The notes under the pieces: generated by a model | What the model saw: the letters and a program-made list of their open reading frames with translations, nothing else | Told to the model about the DNA's origin: nothing | Databases searched by the model: none | Origin: Pyrodictium sp. | GTDB lineage: Archaea; Thermoproteota; Thermoprotei_A; Sulfolobales; Pyrodictiaceae | Length of the DNA stretch: 64,000 bases | Reading direction: 5' to 3' | NCBI GenBank assembly: GCA_013540595.1 | Contig: JABXKE010000002.1 | Coordinates: 930,050 to 994,049, forward strand | Position numbers and translations under genes: made by a program | Part shown: positions 8,672-16,911 of the stretch, one piece after another | Numbering within the stretch: the stretch's first letter is position 1 | How the letters are laid out: each line of letters starts with the position of its first letter

Positions 8672-9325
8672 TCACCTAACCCTTACTTCGATCGGCGGCC
8701 CCATTGTGCGCTTTACAACGATCTTTGCAATATTCTGCGGGCCGTTTGGAAGCTTGGCCTCAAGAGCAGAAAGCACTGCAGCGATGTTATCGGCAATCTT
8801 TTCGGGCTCCATGTCCTCTGTGCCAACTCTGCACATCACTTGTGGCTGATCCTTGGTCCTTAGCATGACAGCTGACCGGTACCTTTCCACGAAGCTTTTA
8901 ATGTCGGCTGATGGCGGTACTGGGATGGGCATCTTACCTCTCGGACCCAGTGCAGGAGCAAGGCTTCTTCCTACGAGTGGCATTAGATCGGTTTGCACCA
9001 GCACCCAGTCGCACTTACCTGCAACTTTCTTTGCCTGCTTTCTGTCGTTGAGCATGGCCTGGAGGTCGCTTCTTGACAGCACCATGTCAGCAAGCTCCTT
9101 AGCCTTAAGCGCCATATCTCCTTCAGCTACAACGCAGATGGTTACATCCTTGTTTGGCTTGTTTGGAAGGAACACAACCTCCCTAATCCTCCCTTGTGGG
9201 CTTTTCAGATTCACGTCTCTGAGAACCACTACAAGGTCCACTGACTCTTTGAAGTTCCTCCGCGGGCCTGCCTGTAGCGCCTCCCTTACAGCCTCAACGA
9301 GATTCTCCCGGGGTACAAACGACAT
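8672..9325 (-). CDS. rpl1: Ribosomal protein L1 (uL1)
   Basis: L1 binds the 23S rRNA L1 stalk near the exit site and in many archaea represses its own operon. The 217 residues contain the family core GRSLAPALGPRGKMPIPVPP and the end KRTMGPPIEVRVR. The ATG at 9325 follows GGTGG at good distance and is preferred over a GTG nine bases earlier. It lies between L11 and L10, the normal archaeal order. I could not define an L1-binding mimic in the leader. Confidence 0.95.
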   Translation of the reverse strand: MSFVPRENLVEAVREALQAGPRRNFKESVDLVVVLRDVNLKSPQGRIREVVFLPNKPNKDVTICVVAEGDMALKAKELADMVLSRSDLQAMLNDRKQAKKVAGKCDWVLVQTDLMPLVGRSLAPALGPRGKMPIPVPPSADIKSFVERYRSAVMLRTKDQPQVMCRVGTEDMEPEKIADNIAAVLSALEAKLPNGPQNIAKIVVKRTMGPPIEVRVR

Positions 9326-9355
9326 GGGGACCACCCAGCGGAGCTTTACTCGTTG

Positions 9356-9862
9356 CTATGCCTCCTCCCACTCGCGCTCGTACTTTGCAAGTATCTCGTC
9401 GTAGCGTCCTTCCTCGATCTCCCTTATTACCTGTTTCCCGTCCTTGCCGTCGATGGTTATGCCTATGCTCCTGGCGGAACCTATGATGGTCTTAACGGCA
9501 GCTTTCAGCGTCTTAGCGGTAAGCGAGGGCTTCTTCAGTATTGCTATTTCGATTATCTTCTCGAAGGGCAGGTCACCAATCTTCTTGTGCATGGGGTCTC
9601 CGGAGGGCTCAGATGCGCCTACAGCTTTTAGAAGGAGTTCCGTGGTTGTTGGCGGTTTTACCTCAAGGTCGTACTCGCCTGTCTCCCCGTCTACGACGAC
9701 CTTCACCTGGACTTCGAATCCCTTGTACCTCTTTGTCGCTTCGTTTACGTCCTCTATCAGTTTGTCGACGTTCACTCCAGCTTTCTTTATCTGATCAAAT
9801 TGGGGTCCTGGGGCAGCTTGTCCCCCCTTGACCTTTACTGCGAATACGCGCAGCGCGCCCAT
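9356..9862 (-). CDS. rpl11: Ribosomal protein L11 (uL11) with altered proline-rich segment
   Basis: L11 forms the GTPase-associated centre with 23S rRNA. The 168 residues include the RNA-binding C-terminal domain with [19 protein letters not shown] and [14 protein letters not shown]. In most L11 proteins the N-terminal domain has a near-invariant PGPPLGPALGPLG-type segment before GxNV. Here the same place reads [17 protein letters not shown], so the second half of the proline switch is replaced and about one residue shorter. The ATG follows directly on the Spt5 stop. Family assignment is secure; the change is real in this sequence. Confidence 0.94.
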   Translation of the reverse strand: MGALRVFAVKVKGGQAAPGPQFDQIKKAGVNVDKLIEDVNEATKRYKGFEVQVKVVVDGETGEYDLEVKPPTTTELLLKAVGASEPSGDPMHKKIGDLPFEKIIEIAILKKPSLTAKTLKAAVKTIIGSARSIGITIDGKDGKQVIREIEEGRYDEILAKYEREWEEA

Positions 9863-10360
9863 TTACTGGCCACCCTGCCTAGCTGGCTTCACGGAGTCGC
9901 CTGGTACCGTAACCTGAAGAGGATATTCGACCTCGAGTACATTTAAAACTACCTCGTTCTTAGCCGGGTTTGTTCTAACAACTTGTGCTTTCATTCCCTT
10001 AAAGGGTCCAGCTATTATCTCAACGATGTCGCCGGGCTTCAGCGTCTCAACAACGGCTTTTGGCTTGATTATCCTCTCCACCTCGTTTGGATCTAGGATG
10101 CCCGGCACCAGCCCCTTCGCATACCTCAGACCTTGTATGGCGTTAGATACGTGGTAGGCTGCCGGGCTCTCGACTATGATAGCTCCTTTGATGAGCGGAG
10201 ATGCGACTATAGAGTATATTGGTAGGTTTTCATCGCGAGTCCGCGTCTCGATGATAAGTGTCACGTCGAGCTCTCTACCGGCTATGGTCCTCACGGCGTA
10301 AAGCTTCGGCCGCGCTACTGGCGCGCTCTCTTCTCCCTTCTCTGACAAAGCGAGCGTCAC
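9863..10360 (-). CDS. spt5: Transcription elongation factor Spt5 (NusG homologue)
   Basis: Spt5 binds the RNA polymerase clamp with Spt4 and aids processivity. An NGN domain (KLYAVRTIAGRELDVTLIIE) is followed by a KOW domain (LKPGDIVEIIAGPFKGMKAQ and ending near VTVPGDSVKP). A GTG at 10360 overlaps the secE stop as GTGA and gives 166 residues, close to archaeal family length. The longer open frame reaching 10432 overlaps secE and is not supported. The secE-spt5-L11-L1-L10 order is conserved in archaea. Confidence 0.95.
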   Translation of the reverse strand: MTLALSEKGEESAPVARPKLYAVRTIAGRELDVTLIIETRTRDENLPIYSIVASPLIKGAIIVESPAAYHVSNAIQGLRYAKGLVPGILDPNEVERIIKPKAVVETLKPGDIVEIIAGPFKGMKAQVVRTNPAKNEVVLNVLEVEYPLQVTVPGDSVKPARQGGQ

Positions 10361-10554
10361 CCCATAAGCAGCATTACGGCAACCAGGTGGATGACGTAAG
10401 CTATAGCGCCTACTAGGAGTATCGCCAACCATACAACCTTAGCAGCTTGTCTGTAGTCTCCCATGTCTGGCTTTCGTACTCTCTGAAGCACCAGTTTCCA
10501 CTCTTTAAGCGTAGATGAAAGCGCTTTCAGCGGCCCGCCGTTCGTACGAGACAT
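10357..10554 (-). CDS. secE: Protein translocase subunit SecE/Sec61 gamma
   Basis: Small essential subunit of the SecYEG channel. The 65 residues hold an amphipathic N-terminal stretch (KEWKLVLQRVRKPDMGDYRQ) and one C-terminal membrane helix (AILLVGAIAYVIHLVAVMLL), the standard Sec61 gamma layout. It is followed by spt5 with a 4-base overlap and preceded by ftsY in the same transcript, grouping two parts of the co-translational export path. Confidence 0.95.
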   Translation of the reverse strand: MSRTNGGPLKALSSTLKEWKLVLQRVRKPDMGDYRQAAKVVWLAILLVGAIAYVIHLVAVMLLMG

Positions 10555-10649
10555 AGCAGACGCCCCACCCTTGTCGGGGTTGGGTTGGAGTTATTATAAC
10601 AATTTGGAGCGCATTCGGCAAGGCAATGGACGGCCTTCAACGCTTAATG

Positions 10650-11588
10650 TCAGGTGGAGATGCCGCTAAGTATGCGATCAACATATGAGCGGGGATCGAA
10701 TGGCTCTAGGTCTTCATACCTCTGCCCTGTCCCAATGTATAGGATGGGCTTCCTAAGGGTAGCCACGACGCTTAACGCCGCGCCTCCCTTTACATCGGCA
10801 TCAACCTTTGTCAGGATCACAAAGTCTACTCTCACTGCATCATCGAAGAACCTAGCCTGCTCGATGGCGTCGTTCCCTGTGAGCGCATCCACCACCAATA
10901 GCTTGTAATCAGGGTTGCCGACTCTGACAATTTTCCTTAGCTCCTCCACAAGGTTCACGTCCGTGTGCATTCTTCCGGCAGTGTCTATGAGGACTGCCCT
11001 GTAGCCTCGTGCCTCGGCGTAGCGTATTCCGTCAAAGACTACCGATGCAGGGTCCGCACCGTACCTTCCCCCCACGAACGGAACATCGAGTACTTCTGCG
11101 TGCTTCCTTAGCTGCTCCTGCGCTCCAGCCCTGAACGTGTCGGCTGCGACTATGACCGGTGTCACGGAGGCGCGTTTCAGCATATAAGCTATTTTGGCTA
11201 TCGTGGTGGTTTTCCCGACGCCGTTTACCCCAAGAAATACCAGCTTAAGCGGCTGTGAAGGCGGCCTCTCTCTGACTTCCTCGACCAGGTCTATCCCTGC
11301 TGCCCCTTCTCTCATAGTCTCCAGCAGCACGTCACGCAGAACGTCGATAACGTGCTTCTTAACATCGGCTGTTCGAGGTATTCTTGCTCCTACGAGTCTC
11401 TGTTTAAGGTCCTCGGTTAGCTTCTGTGCAACGTCGTAGGCTACCTCACTTTCAATCAAGCCTATGAGAAGCTCCTCAAGTATGGGCTCTACATCCTCTT
11501 CGCTGAGCTCCTTCGTAGATATGGTCTTGGTTACCGTCTCGACGAAGTTTTTCAGTGCCCGCTGAAGCCTGCTGAACACCATTGGCAT
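10650..11588 (-). CDS. ftsY: Signal recognition particle receptor FtsY
   Basis: SRP receptor GTPase that docks ribosome-SRP complexes to the membrane. The N domain (four-helix, residues about 1-100) precedes a G domain with GVNGVGKTTTIAKIA (P loop), DTFRAGAQEQL, DTAGRMHTD and TKVDADVKGG, all SRP-GTPase signatures. At 312 residues it lacks the acidic bacterial A domain, as usual for archaea. It sits just before secE. The ATG at 11582 is an equally possible start. Confidence 0.96.
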   Translation of the reverse strand: MPMVFSRLQRALKNFVETVTKTISTKELSEEDVEPILEELLIGLIESEVAYDVAQKLTEDLKQRLVGARIPRTADVKKHVIDVLRDVLLETMREGAAGIDLVEEVRERPPSQPLKLVFLGVNGVGKTTTIAKIAYMLKRASVTPVIVAADTFRAGAQEQLRKHAEVLDVPFVGGRYGADPASVVFDGIRYAEARGYRAVLIDTAGRMHTDVNLVEELRKIVRVGNPDYKLLVVDALTGNDAIEQARFFDDAVRVDFVILTKVDADVKGGAALSVVATLRKPILYIGTGQRYEDLEPFDPRSYVDRILSGIST

Positions 11589-11746
11589 ACACCACGATTT
11601 CCTTGGAAGACCTGTAGTTAAAGCCTAATCCAGTGTTGATTGTCTCGTTTAGCGGGGCCGTTCAGCGCACTACTTAATAAACCTTGTAAGCGGCTATCCT
11701 GTCTGTGTGTTGCGAAGGGGTATAGAAGAGACTGTGCGTCGTTAAA

Positions 11747-12187
11747 TCAACGCTGTGCTGTGGCTAGTGCCTGCTCCACGGCAGAGCGTAGTGCCGAGTA
11801 GTAGTTAAGAATCTTGGCAAGCTCCCTCCTGTAAGCTTCAGCTACTTTTGCTACCGTTGCCCTCTCATCCCTTATGATTGCCAACGCCTTCTCGTGGCTA
11901 ACTTCCACGAAGATGTTGAGGCCAGCATGAACCACAACTCGTTCGCTGGGCTTGATGCTTCCAGGCACTATGATGGTCCACCTGGGATCGAGCGGTATTA
12001 GCGCGTCGTCAGCTCCTCCCTTCAAGTTGAGTATTGCGTCCTCAAGCGTTGACAGATCTGCCATTCTCTGCTCAGTATCACGCAGGGCAGCTTGAAGACG
12101 CTGGATGTGCTCTTCAAGCAAGCTTAGCTGCTGAAGTGCTTCCTCCAGCGTCATAGCGCTACTCTGCCCTTCTCCTCTCCCGCTCAC
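11747..12187 (-). CDS. pfdA: Prefoldin subunit alpha
   Basis: Prefoldin is a jellyfish-shaped chaperone made of two alpha and four beta subunits. The protein shows an N-terminal coiled coil (LSLLEEHIQRLQAALRDTEQ), a central beta segment (LIPLDPRWTIIVPGSI, VVVHAGLNIFVEVSHEKA) and a C-terminal coiled coil, the alpha-type pattern. I choose a GTG at 12187 that overlaps the LX stop (GTGA). A GTG at 12199 and an ATG at 12154 are alternatives. The adjacent order LX, prefoldin, ftsY is common in crenarchaea. Confidence 0.9.
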   Translation of the reverse strand: MSGRGEGQSSAMTLEEALQQLSLLEEHIQRLQAALRDTEQRMADLSTLEDAILNLKGGADDALIPLDPRWTIIVPGSIKPSERVVVHAGLNIFVEVSHEKALAIIRDERATVAKVAEAYRRELAKILNYYSALRSAVEQALATAQR

Positions 12188-12447
12188 GTTCTTACCCACC
12201 TCTTTACCTCGGCTAACATTCTAATTCTTCGATCTTCAATCTCCTCTGGCGACACTTCAACGATCCTCTCTACTATTATGTGGTGGCGTTTTACCTTATG
12301 GTTGCTGCCGAGTTCCGATAGCACTTTCTCCAGGGCGTGATCTTCCTTCAGGGCTCTAACGTACTTCCTGAACTTCCACCAAGTTGGGTTCCTGTCAGAA
12401 TTCAGCAGCATTCTTCCCTCAACGAGGTAAAACTTCACCTCGCCCAT
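12184..12447 (-). CDS. rplX: Ribosomal protein LX (L18a/eL20)
   Basis: Archaeal and eukaryal large-subunit protein. The 87 residues match with VKFYLVEGRML at the start, WWKFRKYVRAL, and SNHKVKRHHIIVERIVEVSP in the middle. The ATG at 12447 follows GGGGT with normal spacing; a TTG at 12477 would add ten atypical residues. It follows eIF6 and overlaps prefoldin alpha by 4 bases. Confidence 0.93.
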   Translation of the reverse strand: MGEVKFYLVEGRMLLNSDRNPTWWKFRKYVRALKEDHALEKVLSELGSNHKVKRHHIIVERIVEVSPEEIEDRRIRMLAEVKRWVRT

Positions 12448-12478
12448 CGGCGGACCCCAGTCGGCTAGAGGGAGCAAG

Positions 12479-13153
12479 CTAGGATAATCTTAAGGCTTGC
12501 TGTATCCTCATCAGCTCCGGACCTGTGGTCTCATCGCCTATTATGGCTCCCTTGTCGTTTGCAACGATCCCTGCCTTAACGAAGTAGACTCCGAAGTTGA
12601 CTGTAGCTGCAGCGACCTTTACGCCAAACAGGTTCTCGATTATCTTCAGCTCCTCCTCAGAGGCTCCAGGATGAACTACGCCTCCCTTATTGGTAACTAC
12701 AAGCGCAGAGCCCACCGTTGGTATTTCGGCGATGTGGCGCTGGTAGGCGATCTCTACACCCAGAACCTTCTTGATAGTCTCTAGCGCAGCTTTGTCGACG
12801 ATGGGTGAGACCAGGGCAGCTTTATTGTTAGCCACTATCAAGTTCCCCAGCGCCGTTTGCCGTATCTCCAAAATCTCTATCCTAATTTTGTAGCCCAGGT
12901 TCTCCTTGAGATAGTCGTACTCATCAACTCTAACTATTCTCGGCAGCAGGATTCCGTTGTCGTTCCCTGCAACCATGACGCCGTTTATTATCATGTCTGC
13001 TATCTTCGTCTCTACAATGTCCACCTCCAGAACCTCTTCTATCTTCTTCTTATCCTTCTGCGTAAGCGTTGGCGGCACCAATGCTACCTTGTTGTTGGAG
13101 AACAAGTAAACGCCTACGTTGGGGTTGCCGTGTATATTTAAGAGCTCTATCAA
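12479..13153 (-). CDS. eif6: Translation initiation factor 6 (aIF6)
   Basis: Binds the 50S subunit and prevents premature joining with 30S. The 224-residue protein shows the fivefold pentein repeat: NPNVGVYLFSNNKVALVPP, DNGILLPRIV, NNKAALVSPIV, NKGGVVHPGA, NDKGAIIGDETTGPEL. The start is a TTG; no better in-frame codon precedes the first repeat. It lies between L31e and LX, as in other archaea. Confidence 0.96.
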   Translation of the reverse strand: MIELLNIHGNPNVGVYLFSNNKVALVPPTLTQKDKKKIEEVLEVDIVETKIADMIINGVMVAGNDNGILLPRIVRVDEYDYLKENLGYKIRIEILEIRQTALGNLIVANNKAALVSPIVDKAALETIKKVLGVEIAYQRHIAEIPTVGSALVVTNKGGVVHPGASEEELKIIENLFGVKVAAATVNFGVYFVKAGIVANDKGAIIGDETTGPELMRIQQALRLS

Positions 13154-13227
13154 AACAGCTTCACCCAGGCACTGTGGGGGACGTAGGGATCGGTAAAAGA
13201 CGTCGGCGTGCTAGTTATTGAAGCCTG

Positions 13228-13533
13228 TTACCGTGAGTGAGCGGCCCGGTTTCGGGCGGCCGTGGGGCGGATGAGCATTACCTTAACTATCCCGGTTTCT
13301 GGATCCTTTACAGCCCTCACTGTAATCCTTCTTGGGGGCTTCTCTATGCTTCTTGACCATAGGTACTCGTTTACGTTGTTGTGTATCTTCACCTTCTCTT
13401 CGTCGACGCCGAAGTGCCTGGCTATGAACTTCCTAACCAGCCTTACCGCTCTAGCAGCTCTGTTGGTTCTTCTGCCCCAGTAGACGCGGTATACGGGTAT
13501 CGTATAGATGGCTTCCCTCTTATCTTTAGGCAA
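13228..13533 (-). CDS. rpl31e: Ribosomal protein L31e (eL31)
   Basis: Large-subunit protein near the nascent-chain exit. The 101 residues match the family: IYTIPVYRVYWGRRTNRAAR, AVRLVRKFIARHF, VKIHNNVNEYLWSRSIEKPP and a basic end. The start is a TTG, 10 bases after the L39e stop. It is part of the L39e-L31e-eIF6-LX gene string. Confidence 0.96.
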   Translation of the reverse strand: MPKDKREAIYTIPVYRVYWGRRTNRAARAVRLVRKFIARHFGVDEEKVKIHNNVNEYLWSRSIEKPPRRITVRAVKDPETGIVKVMLIRPTAARNRAAHSR

Positions 13534-13543
13534 TGCTAGCCCC

Positions 13544-13702
13544 CTAGACCTTCAGTTTTACTCTTCTCCAATGCCTGCGCTTTGGGTGGTCTCTGAACCG
13601 CCTATTAGTCTTTACTACAACCCATATGGGTACGGCCCTATTCTGCTTCAGTGCGTGTGCAAGTCTAAGCTTCCTGCCCAGAGGCTTGAAGTGTGCGGTC
13701 AT
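13544..13702 (-). CDS. rpl39e: Ribosomal protein L39e (eL39)
   Basis: This 52-residue gene is easy to miss. It reads [20 protein letters not shown], then [20 protein letters not shown], then [12 protein letters not shown] and stop. The WVVVKTN core and the HPKRRHWRR end are L39e hallmarks. The protein lines the exit tunnel of archaeal and eukaryal ribosomes. The ATG follows GAGGTG by six bases. It sits between PDCD5 and L31e, the usual archaeal position. Confidence 0.97.
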   Translation of the reverse strand: MTAHFKPLGRKLRLAHALKQNRAVPIWVVVKTNRRFRDHPKRRHWRRVKLKV

Positions 13703-13726
13703 GGTCGGCACCTCGAGGCGTAGCAG

Positions 13727-14071
13727 TTACTTCCTCTTGACTCTTATCCGTATCTCTCTTTGAGTCCTCTGGTAGATCGCGCTGAGGAGCTCCTTCACAA
13801 CATCCTCCCCAACAGGGGGCCTCAGCTGCCCTGCCTGAACAAGCGCTATTATATTGTCCTCAACCATTCTTGCGAGCTCCGGCCTGACCAGCTTGACGTT
13901 CGCCAACCTCTCCCTCGCTTCGGCAGTTAGGATGGATCGCAGAATAGCATCGCGGCGTGCCTCCTGCTCCTGTTGCCTCCTCCTAGCCTCCTCCTCCTGC
14001 AGCCTGCGCTGAAGCTCCATCAGCTTCTTCTGCTTGATAGCCTCTAACTCCTCGTCGTAAAGCTCGGCCAC
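13727..14071 (-). CDS. PDCD5/TFAR19-family DNA-binding protein
   Basis: A 114-residue, highly charged helical protein. It has an N-terminal helix rich in Gln, Glu and Arg (KQKKLMELQRRLQEEEARRR), then ILTAEARERLANVKLVRPEL and the basic end QREIRIRVKRK, all PDCD5 features. The archaeal members bind DNA and may link to chaperonins; the role is not settled. The start is GTG. It is the first gene of the long minus-strand translation operon. Confidence 0.9.
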   Translation of the reverse strand: MAELYDEELEAIKQKKLMELQRRLQEEEARRRQQEQEARRDAILRSILTAEARERLANVKLVRPELARMVEDNIIALVQAGQLRPPVGEDVVKELLSAIYQRTQREIRIRVKRK

Positions 14072-14123
14072 CGTGCAACACCCCAGGAACTACACTGCGC
14101 ACCTTAGTTATTAACTTGCCCCT

Positions 14124-14143
14124 ACCTAAATAAAGCGCACACG
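14124..14143 (-). promoter_or_regulatory. TATA-like promoter of the PDCD5-ribosomal operon
   Basis: On the minus strand a CTTTATTTAG box lies about 60 bases before the PDCD5 start, at the head of the long operon. The position suits an archaeal promoter with a leader of roughly 30 bases. This is motif evidence only. Confidence 0.4.
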
Positions 14144-14145
14144 AC

Positions 14146-14408
14146 TCCAGCAGGACCTCTCTGCAGCAGTTGCCAGCAGCCAGGAATGGATTGGGAGTGA
14201 GTTTATGGCACGCTGCGTGCATCTGCGGTGAAGTGTGCTGGCAAGCTAGCAGACGAAAGCGCAAGTCTAGCCATTGGGATACTGGGCCGTTTTGTTCTCC
14301 GTGTACTTACGCCAGGCCGTGGTACCCGCGACCTTCTCTTGCTGTTGCGTCGGTGAAGCGCTGAGGAGTGCTACGTTATTGTGCCAGAAGGTAGTAGTAC
14401 GAGGAGAA
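14146..14408. other. Intergenic region upstream of the PDCD5 operon
   Basis: About 260 bases between the operon promoter and tRNA-Glu. I see no conserved protein, tRNA, or clear C/D or H/ACA RNA here. Short open frames on the plus strand run through the tRNA and are not supported. Confidence 0.35.
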
Positions 14409-14486
14409 TGGTGCCGCGGCCGGGATTTGAACCCGGGTCACGGGCTCGAGAGGCCCGCATACTTGGCCGGGCTATACTACCGCGGC
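14409..14486 (-). tRNA. tRNA-Glu (anticodon CUC)
   Basis: A full cloverleaf on the minus strand has acceptor stem GCCGCGG/CCGCGGC, discriminator A and encoded CCA. The anticodon stem is CGGGC/GCCCG with loop CUCUCGA, so the anticodon is CUC, reading GAG. The T arm contains CCGGGTTCAAATCCCGG. No intron is seen. It stands alone between the PDCD5 operon promoter and the Nep1 gene pair. Confidence 0.96.
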
Positions 14487-14537
14487 ACTGCCGCGCAGCG
14501 CCATTAAGCTTCTGGCACTCTAGCGAGAATTATAACT

Positions 14538-14888
14538 TTATCTCTCATCGCCCCCTCTTTCCCGAACTTTAGCCTTTTGTAATGAGGTGAGCAGATGCGT
14601 TGCCAGGTATATGCCGAACAGTTGCGAGAAGTCGAGGACTGCTACTGCATGTCTCAGCATGGAGCTGTAAAGTACGTCAAAGAAGGGATACACTTTGACG
14701 GTTAAATTGTATGTTGCTGCATAGGTGTAAATGTAGAGTGCGTGGAGTGCTATAATAGAGATGGCGGCAAACCTTCTGAGCTTCCTCATAGAATCTATTG
14801 CCAGCGAGACCAAGAAGAGGGCTATCATCATAGCGTTGAGCGTTTGCAGCATCGTGAGGAGGGGCCCCTCGTAATACATTAGAGGCAT
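14538..14888 (-). CDS. Small three-helix membrane protein, unknown
   Basis: A 116-residue protein from an ATG preceded by GGTGAG. It has about three hydrophobic helices: LQTLNAMMIALFLVSLAI, FAAISIIALHALYIYTYA and a third around LDFSQLFGIYLATHLL. The end is charged (KAKVRERGGDER). The longer open frame overlapping Nep1 is rejected. It follows nep1 closely on the same strand. I do not recognise a family. Confidence 0.55.
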   Translation of the reverse strand: MPLMYYEGPLLTMLQTLNAMMIALFLVSLAIDSMRKLRRFAAISIIALHALYIYTYAATYNLTVKVYPFFDVLYSSMLRHAVAVLDFSQLFGIYLATHLLTSLQKAKVRERGGDER

Positions 14889-14911
14889 CGTTCTCACCGT
14901 GCCAGCCGAGC

Positions 14912-15613
14912 TTACACTATTCTGAGCTCCTGCGCCAGTGCAGCGAGCACGTGTGATACTACAGTCCACGCTTCGAGGCTCCTACCTCCGTATATGCTGT
15001 ATACCTCGGAGGCGAGATCATATGTTTCTTTCTCGAAATCGCCGTGAGGGAAGCCGCCTACGATCACCACAGGGTTTTCTGCCTTAGCCAGGCGGGCTGC
15101 GAGTTTGGCTAGCTTAATCTGTTCTCCCCGTTCGGACAGCAGTACGACTTCTTTGGATCCTATGTGGCTGATTAGACTTGGAAGGTTCATGGGCTGAATG
15201 GTTATTAGAGGCTCCGGGGCGTTAGGGGGCACCTGTCCTACCTCGAAAAGCTGCTCCATTAAGCCTACGAACCTGTTATAGTTTCTCGGAATCCTCGTCT
15301 TCGGGTTTATCCATATAACGTAATCGTTAATCGTGTGGACGTATACCCTAAGAATGCCCTCCCGGTTTAGAGGGCTGTCCAGCGCAGCTAGCAAGCTCAC
15401 GTGAACGATGTCGGGTCGCCCTCTCTTCTCTGAGCGGGGGAGCCTAAACATAGCTTGATGATGGATGGAGCGGTCAAGGAGTACTTGGCCAGGGGGCTTC
15501 CCTCTCCGTCTGGCATACTTGTAAACTGAGGGGTGACCCCACAGCTCCCTGGGTACTAGCTCAAGCGCCGACTCTGCTAGTACGAGCGTAAGTTCATAAT
15601 TTGTCCCAGCCAT
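14912..15613 (-). CDS. nep1: Nep1/Emg1 rRNA pseudouridine N1-methyltransferase
   Basis: A SPOUT-class methyltransferase that modifies a pseudouridine of small-subunit rRNA during ribosome assembly. Family features are SVYKYARRRGKPPGQVLLDR near residue 28, RGRPDIVHVSLLAALDSPLN, and the SAM-binding knot region PVVIVGGFPHGDF followed by EAWTVVSHVLAALAQELRIV. The ATG at 15613 is preferred to a GTG two codons earlier. It is divergent from and close to the Rpp21 gene. Confidence 0.94.
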   Translation of the reverse strand: MAGTNYELTLVLAESALELVPRELWGHPSVYKYARRRGKPPGQVLLDRSIHHQAMFRLPRSEKRGRPDIVHVSLLAALDSPLNREGILRVYVHTINDYVIWINPKTRIPRNYNRFVGLMEQLFEVGQVPPNAPEPLITIQPMNLPSLISHIGSKEVVLLSERGEQIKLAKLAARLAKAENPVVIVGGFPHGDFEKETYDLASEVYSIYGGRSLEAWTVVSHVLAALAQELRIV

Positions 15614-15633
15614 CTTCACCAGCTCCCTGGGTA

Positions 15634-15969
15634 GTGTCTTTGACCTCTAAAGCGCTAGGCAGAGCTCGCGCCTTGGCACAGCATATTGTGGAAGGCCTCT
15701 ATAACCTTGCTCTTGAGGCGGTCCGTCAAGGCGATATAGAGTACGCCAGGAAGCTTGTTAGAGAGGCTGAGGAGCTGAGAAGGAGCCTGCGCATGCGTAA
15801 ACCACGTGTGCTGCGCAGAGGCGTTTGCAGGAACTGCCAGGTACCCCTTCTCCCGGGAGTTACAGCACAAGTTAGGACGAGGCGCAAGGGACGTGTAACG
15901 AAGCTAATAATAAAGTGTGAAGTGTGCGGATATATCCATAGGTACCACCTCAGAAGGCGACCATCATGA
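15634..15969 (+). CDS. rnp4: RNase P protein component 4 (Rpp21/Rpr2)
   Basis: A protein subunit of archaeal RNase P, which trims tRNA 5' leaders. An N-terminal helix pair (ARALAQHIVEGLYNLALEAV, DIEYARKLVREAEELR) precedes a zinc ribbon with CRNCQVPLLPG and IKCEVCGYIHRY, giving the four cysteines. The GTG at 15634 avoids overlap with Nep1 and gives 111 residues, close to family size. Its stop overlaps the YhbY start by 4 bases. Confidence 0.93.
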   Translation: MSLTSKALGRARALAQHIVEGLYNLALEAVRQGDIEYARKLVREAEELRRSLRMRKPRVLRRGVCRNCQVPLLPGVTAQVRTRRKGRVTKLIIKCEVCGYIHRYHLRRRPS

Positions 15970-16361
15970 AAAGAAGCACCAAGCTGCTGAGGCTAAAGGA
16001 GGTTGTTCAGCAAGGCCCTGCCGACGTGATAATAGGTAAACGGGGCCTGCCCGAATCCGTGCTGAAGGAGATAGATAGACGTCTAAAGGAAAAGGGTGTG
16101 GTGAAAGTTAAGGCTCTAAAATCGGCTCTCAAGGTGACGGGACTCGACCGCAGGACCCTAGCCCAGACAGTTGCCAAGAAGCTGAACGCCACCCTTCTTG
16201 ATGTAAGAGGGCGCACCTTCGTTCTTTATAGGCCTGAGAAGGGGGCTAGCGGGAAAGGGGGCCACTCCTCTGCAGGCTCGGCGAGAGGAGGGAGGGCAAG
16301 GGATAATACTCCTCGGAGACGGGAGGCGGTGAGGGGGTGGAGAAGTGGTAACGGCTCTTGA
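15966..16361 (+). CDS. YhbY/CRM-domain RNA-binding protein
   Basis: A CRM (YhbY-type) domain fills residues 1-92: [66 protein letters not shown]. This fold binds rRNA and pre-ribosomes. A basic, disordered Gly/Ser/Arg tail of about 40 residues follows and overlaps the S19e start. It lies between an RNase P subunit and S19e, which suggests ribosome assembly. Confidence 0.85.
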   Translation: MKRSTKLLRLKEVVQQGPADVIIGKRGLPESVLKEIDRRLKEKGVVKVKALKSALKVTGLDRRTLAQTVAKKLNATLLDVRGRTFVLYRPEKGASGKGGHSSAGSARGGRARDNTPRRREAVRGWRSGNGS

Positions 16362-16806
16362 GGTGCCAGCGGATCTGCTCATTCAAAGGCTGGTGGAAGA
16401 GCTGAAAAAGATGCCCCAGATACGGCCGCCAGCGTGGGCGCTCTACATCAAGACTGGTCACTTCAAAGAGCGGCCCCCAGAAGACCCCGAGTGGTGGTAC
16501 TATCGTGCAGCGTCGATTCTGAGGAAGCTCTACAAGAGAGGCGCCCCAGTGGGTATAGAGAGACTCAGAACAGCTTACGGGGGCCGTATGAACCGGGGAG
16601 TTGCTCCTGAGCACTTTAAGAAGGGCTCTGGATCCGTTATCAGGAAAATCCTTCAGCAGCTTGAGAGGGCAGGCCTCGTTGCCAAGGTCCCGGGGAAGGG
16701 AAGGACCCTGACTCCTAAGGGGCGCAGCCTCCTCGATAACCTGGCATACGAGATAATGAAGGAGCTAGCATCGAAGAACCCCGAGCTGCAGAAGTACCTC
16801 TCTTAG
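16345..16806 (+). CDS. rps19e: Ribosomal protein S19e (eS19)
   Basis: Small-subunit protein needed for 40S/30S maturation. The 153 residues match throughout: [74 protein letters not shown] and [12 protein letters not shown]. The start is a GTG preceded by GGGGGTGGAG, overlapping the end of the YhbY gene by 17 bases. Confidence 0.97.
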   Translation: MVTALEVPADLLIQRLVEELKKMPQIRPPAWALYIKTGHFKERPPEDPEWWYYRAASILRKLYKRGAPVGIERLRTAYGGRMNRGVAPEHFKKGSGSVIRKILQQLERAGLVAKVPGKGRTLTPKGRSLLDNLAYEIMKELASKNPELQKYLS

Positions 16807-16911
16807 CCTGTTTCGGCTCAGGGAGTAGGCAGGTAGTGTTTCGCAATAATGATGTGCAAGCTGTTGCTCTAGTGCTATCTCAGTAAGCTCCAAAAAGCCG
16901 TCTATTTCTCC

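Noticed and set aside
14170-14572. Plus-strand frames crossing tRNA-Glu
   Set aside because: They read through the tRNA on the opposite strand and have no recognisable domain.
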